Made by a program: the position numbers and the translations under genes
NCBI RefSeq assembly: GCF_009829925.1
Contig: NZ_SNVJ01000001.1
Location: forward strand, 397,984 to 448,411
Length of the DNA: 50,428 nucleotides
Direction of reading: 5' to 3'
From: Teichococcus coralli
GTDB lineage: Bacteria; Pseudomonadota; Alphaproteobacteria; Acetobacterales; Acetobacteraceae
The notes under the pieces: model-generated
The model's input: only the letters and a program-made list of their open reading frames with translations
Database searches by the model: none
What the model was told of the DNA's origin: nothing
Shown here: positions 1 to 7,014 of the stretch, in pieces
How the letters are laid out: each line of letters begins with the position of its first letter
Position numbering within the stretch: the stretch's first letter is position 1

Positions 1-1
1 G

Positions 2-931
2 ACGACCCTGCGCATGGTCGCCGGCTTCATTCCGCCCAGCGCCGGCCATGTCCGCATCGCCGGGCAGGACGTGACGCGGCGGCCGCCCTATGCCCGCGAC
101 ACCGGCATGGTGTTCCAGTCCTACGCGCTGTTTCCGCATATGAGCGTGGCGCAGAACGTCGCCTTCGGGCTGGAGATGCGCAAGGTCGGCCGCGGCGAGC
201 GCGAGACGCGGGTGGTGGAGGCGCTGCGGATGGTGCGGCTCGACCATCTGGCCGACCGGTTGCCTGGCCAGCTCTCGGGCGGGCAGCAGCAGCGCGTGGC
301 GCTGGCCCGCGCGCTGGTGGTGAACCCCGCCGTGTTCCTGCTGGACGAGCCGCTCTCCAACCTGGACGCCAAGCTGCGCGGCGAGGTGCGGATGGAGATC
401 CGCGGCCTGCAGCAGCGCCTTGGCCTGACCACCCTGATCGTGACGCACGACCAGGAGGAGGCGCTGACCATGGCCGACCGGCTGGTTGTGATGGAGCGCG
501 GCCGGGTGCGCCAGGTCGGCACCGCCGAGGAGCTGTACGAAAGCCCACGCGATCCCTTCGTGGCCGGCTTCGTCGGCCGCTGCAACCTGATCGAGGGCCA
601 GCCCGAGGGCGAGGCCGGTTTCCGCGCCAGGGGCGGCGCGCTGCTGCCCCGCGCCGCCGGCACGCCCTCCGCCAGGGGGGAGATGGTGCTGGCGCTGCGG
701 CCGGAGCGCATCACCCTCGCCGCCCCTTCGCCGGGCGAGGGCGCCGCGCGGCTGGAGGCCATCACCTATCTGGGCGCGCAGACCGAATATGTGGTGGACT
801 ATGCGGGGACCTCGCTCGTGGTGATCCGGGCGACCCCGCCGGAGGGCGACCCGCTACGCCGCCTCGCCCCGGGCGACGCCGTCGCGCTTACCTGGGATGC
901 CGCCGCCGCCCGGCTGCTGCCGGCCCAATGA
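2..931 (+). CDS. ABC transporter ATP-binding protein, PotA type (5' truncated by window edge)
   Basis: This is the ATPase of a spermidine/putrescine-family importer. The reading frame is open from base 2, so the gene starts outside the window: the first visible residues TTLRMVAGF are the end of the Walker A loop (GKTT). The Q-loop (MVFQSYALFPHM), signature LSGGQQQRVALARAL, Walker B FLLDEPLSNLDAKLR and H-loop IVTHDQEEAL are intact, followed by a C-terminal TOBE-like region. The order of signature motifs and the SNLDAKLR text are those of the PotA/CysA/MalK class. It is followed after 27 bases by its binding protein, with an AGGGAGA ribosome site between, so the genes form one operon. The substrate is unknown; polyamine, amino acid or opine are possible. 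Confidence 0.93.
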   Translation, partial: TTLRMVAGFIPPSAGHVRIAGQDVTRRPPYARDTGMVFQSYALFPHMSVAQNVAFGLEMRKVGRGERETRVVEALRMVRLDHLADRLPGQLSGGQQQRVALARALVVNPAVFLLDEPLSNLDAKLRGEVRMEIRGLQQRLGLTTLIVTHDQEEALTMADRLVVMERGRVRQVGTAEELYESPRDPFVAGFVGRCNLIEGQPEGEAGFRARGGALLPRAAGTPSARGEMVLALRPERITLAAPSPGEGAARLEAITYLGAQTEYVVDYAGTSLVVIRATPPEGDPLRRLAPGDAVALTWDAAAARLLPAQ

Positions 932-958
932 ATCGCCGATAACAGGGAGACAAGAACC

Positions 959-1999
959 ATGACCATCACCCGCCGTCTGGCGCTTTCCGGGGGCGCCGCC
1001 ACCCTCTCCGCCCTGACCGCCGGCCTTCCCGGCCTTGCCCGCGCCGCCGATGGGCGCGTCGTCGTCGGCACCTGGGGCGGCGACTACGGCAACCTGCTGC
1101 GGCAGAACATCGACGAGCCGCTGGTGCAGCCCAAGGGCATCGAGGTGCTGCAGGACGTCGCCAGCGCCGATCCGCGCAAGACCAAGATGCTGGCCGAGCG
1201 CCAGGCGCGCCGCGGCACCTATGACATTTCCTGCCTTTCCGACACCGACATGTACCTGGTGCAGCAGCAGAGCACGCTGCAGGACCTGGACAAGGGGCGG
1301 CTAAGCCGCTCCGAGGCGGTCATCCCGGCGTTGAAGAAGAGCTACGCCATCCCGCACATCTATTCGGCGCTGGTGCTGCTCTACAATCCGGACAAGGTCA
1401 CCACCAAGCCGACGGCCTTCGCCGACATGTGGGATCCAAAGTACAAGGGCCGCGTCGGCTTCTCGGACATCCTCTACAACACCAACACCCTGGCGGCGGC
1501 GATGGCCGGCGGCGGCGGCGTGAGCGACTACAAGCCGGCCGAGAAGATGCTGCTGGAGATGCGCAAGCTCGATGCCAAGGTGTATCCCTCGAACGAGGCG
1601 CTGGCGGCGGCGCTGAAGTCGGAGGAGGTGTGGCTGACGCCGATGTGGCTGGCGCGCGGCTTCATGTGGAAGCAGGCCGACATCCCGGTGAAGCACGTGG
1701 TGCCGAAGGAGGGCGCCTATTCCATCGTCTTCGAGGCGGCGATCCCGAAGAACGCCCGCAACGTGGACAACGCCTATACCTACCTCGACGCCATGCTGCA
1801 GCCGCAGGCACAGACCGCCTTCGCCCGCAAGATGGGCTACCTGCCGACGGTGAAGGACGCCAAGCTCGACGCCGACCTGATGCAGGAGATCAGCCTGACG
1901 GAGGAGGAGGAGAGCCGGCTGGTGCAGCCGGACTACGATTACCTGCAGAAGCACCTGAACGAGTATCTCGACTTCTGGAACAAGCAGTTCAAGGCCTGA
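959..1999 (+). CDS. Extracellular solute-binding protein of a PotD-like ABC importer
   Basis: A 346-residue periplasmic binding protein. The N-terminus has a twin-arginine-like stretch (TRRLAL) and a hydrophobic segment ending in ARA-ADG, consistent with export and cleavage near residue 29. The mature start VVVGTWGGDYGNLL is characteristic of family 1/PotD binding proteins, where this strand lines the ligand cleft. It captures the ligand and delivers it to the adjacent permease. The stop is only 3 bases before the permease start. An AGGGAGA motif sits 10 bases upstream of the ATG and supports this start. The ligand cannot be read from the sequence; the amidohydrolase downstream may hint at an amide, ureide or cyclic compound (inference). 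Confidence 0.92.
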   Translation: MTITRRLALSGGAATLSALTAGLPGLARAADGRVVVGTWGGDYGNLLRQNIDEPLVQPKGIEVLQDVASADPRKTKMLAERQARRGTYDISCLSDTDMYLVQQQSTLQDLDKGRLSRSEAVIPALKKSYAIPHIYSALVLLYNPDKVTTKPTAFADMWDPKYKGRVGFSDILYNTNTLAAAMAGGGGVSDYKPAEKMLLEMRKLDAKVYPSNEALAAALKSEEVWLTPMWLARGFMWKQADIPVKHVVPKEGAYSIVFEAAIPKNARNVDNAYTYLDAMLQPQAQTAFARKMGYLPTVKDAKLDADLMQEISLTEEEESRLVQPDYDYLQKHLNEYLDFWNKQFKA

Positions 2000-2002
2000 G
2001 GC

Positions 2003-2830
2003 ATGGCGGCGCTCATCCTTCCCGCGGGACTGCTGGTGGTGGCGCTCATGGTGGCGCCGATGCTGCTGCTGGCCCGCATCTCGTTGAACCAGTTCAGCCC
2101 CACCGAAATGATGGTGGAGGCGATGAGCGCCGAGAACTACCTGCGCGCGGTGCAGGACCCCTACTACCGCTCGGTCCTGCTCACCACCATGGCGGTGGCT
2201 TTGGGCTGCACGCTGCTTTGCCTCGTGCTCGGCTTCCCCACCGCCTACTGGCTGGCGCGCATGCAGAGCCGCTGGAAGAGCCTCGCCACGATCCTGATCC
2301 TGTTTCCGCTGCTGGTCGGCAATGTGGTGCGCTCGGCGGGTTGGATCGCGCTGCTCGGCAACGACGGCGCGATCAACGCCGCGTTGCAGGGGCTGCACCT
2401 GACCGATGCGCCGCTGCCGCTGCTGTACAACGCCTTCGCGGTGGTGGTGGGCATCGTCGCGGTGGTGCTGCCCTATATGATCCTGACGCTTTCGGCGGTG
2501 ATCGAGGGCATCCCGCGGCAGGCGGAGGAGGCGGCGGCCAATCTCGGCGCGCGGCCGCTCACCGCCTTCCGCCGCGTGGTGCTGCCGCTGGCGATCCCCG
2601 GCGTGGCGGCGGGCTCGGTGCTGGTGTTCATCCTGTGCATGAACGCCTATGCCACGCCCGTGCTGCTCGGCGGGCCGCAGTTCAAGATGATGGCGCCGGC
2701 GGTCTACGACCAGTTCGTGCGCGGCAACAACTGGCCGTTCGGCGCCTCGCTGGCCTTCATCCTGCTCTTCGTCACCATGGTGCTGACGCTTGTCGGGTCG
2801 GCACTGATCGGGCGTCGCTACCGGCGCTGA
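2003..2830 (+). CDS. ABC transporter permease, PotB-like
   Basis: A 275-residue inner-membrane permease with about six hydrophobic segments. The cytoplasmic EAA loop that docks on the ATPase is visible as EAAANLGARPLTAFRRVVLPLAIPG (around residues 175-199). PotB/PotC importers normally use two permeases. Only one lies between the binding protein and the amidohydrolase, so the partner is either upstream of the window or this permease acts as a homodimer. The gene begins 3 bases after the binding-protein stop, so it is probably translationally coupled. Two strong hairpins follow the stop. Confidence 0.92.
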   Translation: MAALILPAGLLVVALMVAPMLLLARISLNQFSPTEMMVEAMSAENYLRAVQDPYYRSVLLTTMAVALGCTLLCLVLGFPTAYWLARMQSRWKSLATILILFPLLVGNVVRSAGWIALLGNDGAINAALQGLHLTDAPLPLLYNAFAVVVGIVAVVLPYMILTLSAVIEGIPRQAEEAAANLGARPLTAFRRVVLPLAIPGVAAGSVLVFILCMNAYATPVLLGGPQFKMMAPAVYDQFVRGNNWPFGASLAFILLFVTMVLTLVGSALIGRRYRR

Positions 2831-2836
2831 CCACCA

Positions 2837-2886
2837 GGAGGGGGTGCTGCCCCTCCCGGAATTCCCAGCCGGGGGCAGCCCCCGGC
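2837..2886. repeat. Double GC-rich hairpin in the permease-amidohydrolase gap (REP-like or attenuator)
   Basis: Two perfect hairpins stand in tandem. The first has a 7-bp stem GGAGGGG/CCCCTCC with a 6-base loop (2837-2856). The second is a 19-base palindrome built from GCCGGGGGC/GCCCCCGGC around one A (2868-2886). There is no T-tract. They could damp readthrough from the transporter genes into the amidohydrolase gene. They also resemble the dispersed intergenic palindromes common in GC-rich Acetobacteraceae (from memory, not verified). Confidence 0.5.
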
Positions 2887-2914
2887 CACGGCCCGAGTTC
2901 TGGAGGAACCGTCC

Positions 2915-4516
2915 ATGACTGACGACCCGATTGCCGCCGCCGCGCCTGGCGAGGAGATGACCGCCCGCAACGCGAAGAACGGCATGCCGCCGCTGGCGCC
3001 CGCCACCGCGATGGAGCATGGCGCCGGTCCCTTCCGCCGGCTGATCCTTCGCGGCGCAACGGTTATCGACGGAACGGGCGCACCGCCCTGGGGCCCGGCC
3101 GACATCGTCATCGAGAACGACCGCATCGCCGCCATCGTGCCGGTGGGCGTGCCGGGCAAGCCGATCAGCCCCTCCCGCCGTCCCCCCGCCGACGGCGCCG
3201 AGGAGATCGACTGCCACGGTCGCTTCGTCACGCCCGGGCTGATCGACTGCCACGCGCATATCGGCGTGCCCTATCACGGGCTGCATGGCGGCGCCTCCCC
3301 GGCCAGCTACGTCTACAAGCTCTGGCTGGCGCATGGCGTCACCACCATCCGCGAGATGGGCTGCTTCAACGGCCTGGGCTGGGTGCTGCAGCAGAAGCAG
3401 GCCTCGGCGGCGAACGCGATCACCGCGCCGCGCATCCTGGCGCATCCCTACTTCCCTGGCGTCAACGACATGCTCAAGACGATCCACACGCCGGACCAGG
3501 CCCGAGCCTGGCTGGCGGGGGTCCGCGAGCGCGGCGCCGATGGCGTGAAGTTCTTTGGCGCGCCGCCCGCGCTGATGCAGGCGGCGCTGGCCGAGGCCAA
3601 GGCGCTTGGCCTGCGCACCGGCTGCCACCATGCGCAGCAGGCGGTGACGCGGATGAACGCGCTGACCACCGCGCGCTGGGGCATGACCAGCGCCGAGCAC
3701 TATTACGGCCTGCCGGAAGCGCTCTACGAGCGCCGCATCGTCGGCGACTACGCGCCCGAGTACAACTACAACGACGAGTACTACCGCTTCTCCACCGCGG
3801 GCCGCACCTTTCCGCAGGCCGCCGAACCCGGCAGCGCCAAGTGGAACGAGGTGATGGAGCAGTTCCTGGAGCTCGACTTCACCTTCGTGCCCACCTACAC
3901 CATCTACGACGCCAACCGCGACGTGATGCGCTACCGCCGCGCCGACTGGCACGACACCTACACCTGGCCCTCGATGTGGCGCTTCTTCCAGCCGGCGCGC
4001 GGCGGGCATGGCTCCTACTGGTTCCGCTGGTCCACCACCAACGAGATCGAGTGGAAGCAGCACTACCAGCTGTGGATGCAGTTCCTCAACGAGTACAAGA
4101 ACCGCGGCGGCCGCGTCTGCACCGGCAGCGATTCCGGCTTCATCTACCAGACCTTCGGCTTCGGCTACGTGCGCGAGCTGGAGCTGCTGCAGGAGGCCGG
4201 CTTCAACCCGCTGGAGGTGCTGCGCAGCGCCACCATCCAGGGCGCCGCGCTCTGCGGGCTGGAGGACGAGACGGGCAGCATCGAGGTCGGCAAGGCCGCC
4301 GACCTTCTGGTGCTGGACGAGAACCCGCTCAACGACTTCAAGCTGCTCTACGGCACCGGCGCGATGCGGCTGAACGACGAGAGCGGCCAGGTGGAGTGGC
4401 GGCAGGCGCTGCGCCACACCATCCGCGCCGGCGTGGTGTTCGACGTGGCGGCGCTGCTGGCCGATATCCGCGACTCGGTGGCGGCGCAGAAGGCGCGCGA
4501 GGCCGAGCCGGCATGA
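2915..4516 (+). CDS. Amidohydrolase family protein (metal-dependent)
   Basis: A 533-residue TIM-barrel metal hydrolase. The family signature is clear: an N-terminal beta-sandwich with ATVIDGTGAP (49-57), then the first metal motif GLIDCHAHIG with H113 and H115. A candidate bridging lysine lies in DGVKFFG (about 212), histidines in TGCHHA (about 237) and SAEHYYG, and the conserved Asp in CTGSDSG (about 405). The C-terminal IEVGKAADLLVLDENPL closes the sandwich. There is no signal peptide, so it is cytosolic. It probably hydrolyses a cyclic amide, lactam or ester imported by the upstream transporter (inference from position). GGAGG six bases before the ATG supports the start. The stop overlaps the CobW-type GTPase start (ATGA), so the two are coupled. 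Confidence 0.92.
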   Translation: MTDDPIAAAAPGEEMTARNAKNGMPPLAPATAMEHGAGPFRRLILRGATVIDGTGAPPWGPADIVIENDRIAAIVPVGVPGKPISPSRRPPADGAEEIDCHGRFVTPGLIDCHAHIGVPYHGLHGGASPASYVYKLWLAHGVTTIREMGCFNGLGWVLQQKQASAANAITAPRILAHPYFPGVNDMLKTIHTPDQARAWLAGVRERGADGVKFFGAPPALMQAALAEAKALGLRTGCHHAQQAVTRMNALTTARWGMTSAEHYYGLPEALYERRIVGDYAPEYNYNDEYYRFSTAGRTFPQAAEPGSAKWNEVMEQFLELDFTFVPTYTIYDANRDVMRYRRADWHDTYTWPSMWRFFQPARGGHGSYWFRWSTTNEIEWKQHYQLWMQFLNEYKNRGGRVCTGSDSGFIYQTFGFGYVRELELLQEAGFNPLEVLRSATIQGAALCGLEDETGSIEVGKAADLLVLDENPLNDFKLLYGTGAMRLNDESGQVEWRQALRHTIRAGVVFDVAALLADIRDSVAAQKAREAEPA

Positions 4517-5529
4517 GCGAGGCGCCAGCGCTCGCCCTTCCGGGCGAGTTCGTGCTGCTCGCCGGCTTCCTGGGCAGCGGCAAGACCAGCCTGCTGATGG
4601 ACTGGCTGGCGCTGCCGGAAGCAGCCGACACGGCGGTGATCGTCAACGAGGCCGGCGAGATCGACATCGATGGCGCGGTGATCGCCACCAGCGGCCAACT
4701 GCCGATGGCGATGCTGTCCAACGGCTGCGTCTGCTGCACGCTGAACAACGACCTCGTCGAGACGGTGGGCGCGCTGCTGGAGGCGCGGGCGGAAAGCGGC
4801 AGCCCGCCTTTCCGGCGGATCGTGCTGGAGTGCAGCGGCCTCTCCATGCCCGGCCCGATCCTGCGCACGCTGGGCGCGCTGGCGCCACTCCGCATGCGGG
4901 TGCGGGTGCTGGCCACCTGCGATGCCGGGCAGGCGGCCGAGCGGGCGAAGCATTTCGAGGAGGTGGCGGCGCAGCTCGCGGCGGCGGCCACCATCGTGCT
5001 GACCCGGCTCGACCTCGCGGCTCCGGAGGCGCTGGCCGAGGCGCGCGCGCTGGTGGCCACCGTCAACCCCTTCGCCACGCTGGTGGAGGAGCCGGACCGC
5101 GCCCGCCGCGCCGCCCTGGCCTTCACCGCGCCGCTGCCCTCCGGAGCGGCGCTCGCCCCGCCGGCGGCAGCCGCCCTGCCGCATCCCCGCATCGCCACGG
5201 CGTTGGCGCGCTTCAGCGAAGGCGCCACGCTGGACGACAAGTTCGACTTCCTGGAGAACCTCGCCGCCTTCGCGGGGGACCGGATGCTGCGGGTGAAGGG
5301 CTTCCTCTACCCGGAGGCCGGGGCGCCGCCGCTGCTGGTGCAGGCGGTGGGCAGCCTTTTCACGCCGCCCGCCGCCCTGCCGGACGCCCGCGGCGCCGAG
5401 GAGGCCGTGGTGCTGATCAGCCGCGACCTGCCGCTTTCCGAACTGCGCGCGGCCTTCGCCGGCGCGCCCGTCACCTTCAGTGGCGTACAGCCCGGCCGGC
5501 CCGCGCTCAGGGCGCAGGCGGCCGGCTGA
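4513..5529 (+). CDS. CobW/COG0523-family GTP-binding metallochaperone
   Basis: A 338-residue GTPase of the CobW/Nfu/YeiR family, which load metal ions such as Zn or Co into target enzymes. Visible motifs are Walker A GFLGSGKTS (18-26), the metal-binding CxCC motif GCVCC (71-75), switch-like ECSGLSMPGP (106-115) and a guanine-specificity motif TRLD (164-167) in place of the usual NKxD. A CobW C-terminal domain follows (KGFLYPE). The start overlaps the amidohydrolase stop as ATGA, which suggests that it metallates that enzyme or is co-produced for it (inference). Some family members lie under Zur boxes, but no such box is recognisable here. Confidence 0.9.
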   Translation: MSEAPALALPGEFVLLAGFLGSGKTSLLMDWLALPEAADTAVIVNEAGEIDIDGAVIATSGQLPMAMLSNGCVCCTLNNDLVETVGALLEARAESGSPPFRRIVLECSGLSMPGPILRTLGALAPLRMRVRVLATCDAGQAAERAKHFEEVAAQLAAAATIVLTRLDLAAPEALAEARALVATVNPFATLVEEPDRARRAALAFTAPLPSGAALAPPAAAALPHPRIATALARFSEGATLDDKFDFLENLAAFAGDRMLRVKGFLYPEAGAPPLLVQAVGSLFTPPAALPDARGAEEAVVLISRDLPLSELRAAFAGAPVTFSGVQPGRPALRAQAAG

Positions 5530-5535
5530 GGCGGT

Positions 5536-6744
5536 TCAGTCCGCGGCGCGGTCGGCATCCCGCGCGCCGGAGGCCCGGGCGTCGAAGCCCTCCGGCACCG
5601 CGCGGCCCTCGTCGGTGAAGGCCTTGCGCAGCGCCTCGACGTTCGGGCTGAAGATGGTCTTGCGGTTCTCCACCGCCCAGGCATGGGACGAGCGGACGGT
5701 GTCGAGCGACTGCTGGAAGCGCGGCATCACCCAGCGGGCGAACAGCTCGTAGCTGCGCCAGGTCTGCTCCCTGTCCGCCCAGTCATTGGCGCGGAACAGG
5801 AAGCCGCCGAAGCCGCCCTCGCTCTTCTCGATCAGGTTCTGGATGCCGCGCGCCACCGTGTCCGGCGAGCCGACCAGGGTGCTGCCGGACTTCACGCCGT
5901 CGGTCAGCGGGTCCTCCGAGCGGCCGGGGGGGCGGCCCAGCGCATCCTCGAAGTAGGTGACGGTCTCCATCCGCTCGCCGATCCGCACCTCCTCCATCGC
6001 CTTCTCGTCGGTCTCGGCGACATGGACGTTCATCACCAGCCGCCAGTCGGCGCGGCGGACGGTCTTGCCGTGCTTGGCCGCCGCCTCCTCGGCGATGCGC
6101 CACTGGCCCGGCAGCGCCGCCGGGCCGCCCGGCATGCCGGCGCCGAGCGAGAGGATGCCAACGCCGTGCTTGCCCGCCACCGTCGGACCGGAGGGGGTCA
6201 GGGTGCTGGCTACCGCGATCGGCAGATGCGGGTCGCTGTAGGGGCGGAGATGGAGCCGGGCCTCGTTCATCTCGAACCAGTCCGTCCGGCGCGTCACCGG
6301 GCCGTCGCAGGCCAGCAGGGCCATGATGGCCTCCAGCGCCTCGTCCATGCGGCGGCGCTGGGTGGCGGGGTCGATGCCCAGCATGTAGGCGTCGGAGACC
6401 AGGGCGCCGGGGCCGCAGCCCAGCATGGCCCGGCCGCGAGTCATGTGGTCGAGCTGCACGAAACGCTGCGCCACCAGGAAGGGGTGGTGGTAGGGCAGGC
6501 TGGTCACGCCCGAGCCGAGGCGGATGTGCTTCGTCCGCTCGGCCGCGGCGGCGATGACCAGCTCGGGCGAGGCGATGATCTCCCAGCCCGCCGAGTGGTG
6601 CTCGCCGATCCAGGCCTCGTCATAGCCGAGCCGGTCGAGCCACTCGATCATCTCGATGTCCCGCGCCATGGCGAGGGTGGGGTTGTCGCCGAGCCGGTGG
6701 AAGGGCGCGAGAAAGATGCCGAATTGCAGGCCACGCTTCGCCAT
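5536..6744 (-). CDS. LLM class flavin-dependent oxidoreductase
   Basis: A 402-residue luciferase-like monooxygenase with an F420/FMN-type TIM barrel. It begins KRGLQFGIFLAPFH and shows DEAWIGEHHSAGW, IRLGSGVTSLPYHHP and GRAMLGCGPGALVSDAYMLGID, all typical of the bacterial alkanal/limonene monooxygenase branch. The reading frame is open further upstream, but the ATG at 6744 is preceded by GGGAGAA at good spacing and starts exactly at the family N-terminus. It would need a flavin reductase partner, which is not nearby. It is convergent with the CobW-type gene (6 bases between stops) and divergent from the CoxL-like gene. The substrate is unknown. Confidence 0.9.
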   Translation of the reverse strand: MAKRGLQFGIFLAPFHRLGDNPTLAMARDIEMIEWLDRLGYDEAWIGEHHSAGWEIIASPELVIAAAAERTKHIRLGSGVTSLPYHHPFLVAQRFVQLDHMTRGRAMLGCGPGALVSDAYMLGIDPATQRRRMDEALEAIMALLACDGPVTRRTDWFEMNEARLHLRPYSDPHLPIAVASTLTPSGPTVAGKHGVGILSLGAGMPGGPAALPGQWRIAEEAAAKHGKTVRRADWRLVMNVHVAETDEKAMEEVRIGERMETVTYFEDALGRPPGRSEDPLTDGVKSGSTLVGSPDTVARGIQNLIEKSEGGFGGFLFRANDWADREQTWRSYELFARWVMPRFQQSLDTVRSSHAWAVENRKTIFSPNVEALRKAFTDEGRAVPEGFDARASGARDADRAAD

Positions 6745-7014
6745 GGTCGTCCGTTCTCCCCATTTGCGGGAAGCTTTGCGCGTTTGCGCGGCGCTGCCAA
6801 GCACAGGGCCAGGCGGCCGGCGAGCCGGTTGCCCGCCCCTGCAAGGCTCGGCATCGTGAGCGGTGCCCGCCCTGGCAGACCCCGCCATCCGGCCCGGCGG
6901 CCTTTTCAGCCGCGCCCATGGCGTCCATTCTGGCAGGGTCATTCCGTCCTTCCCGGCCGTCCGACGCCCCCTGGGGCTCCGGGCCGCCCCCAGACATCAA
7001 GCGAGCCGAGACGC

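Noticed and set aside
1301..4417. 1038-codon open frame on the minus strand
   Set aside because: It is antisense to a binding protein, permease and amidohydrolase with clear motifs. The translation is low-complexity His/Arg/Gly/Ala typical of a GC-rich shadow frame.
6745..6942. N-terminal extension of the LLM oxidoreductase to 6942
   Set aside because: The extra 66 residues have no family similarity and the ATG at 6744 has a good ribosome site.
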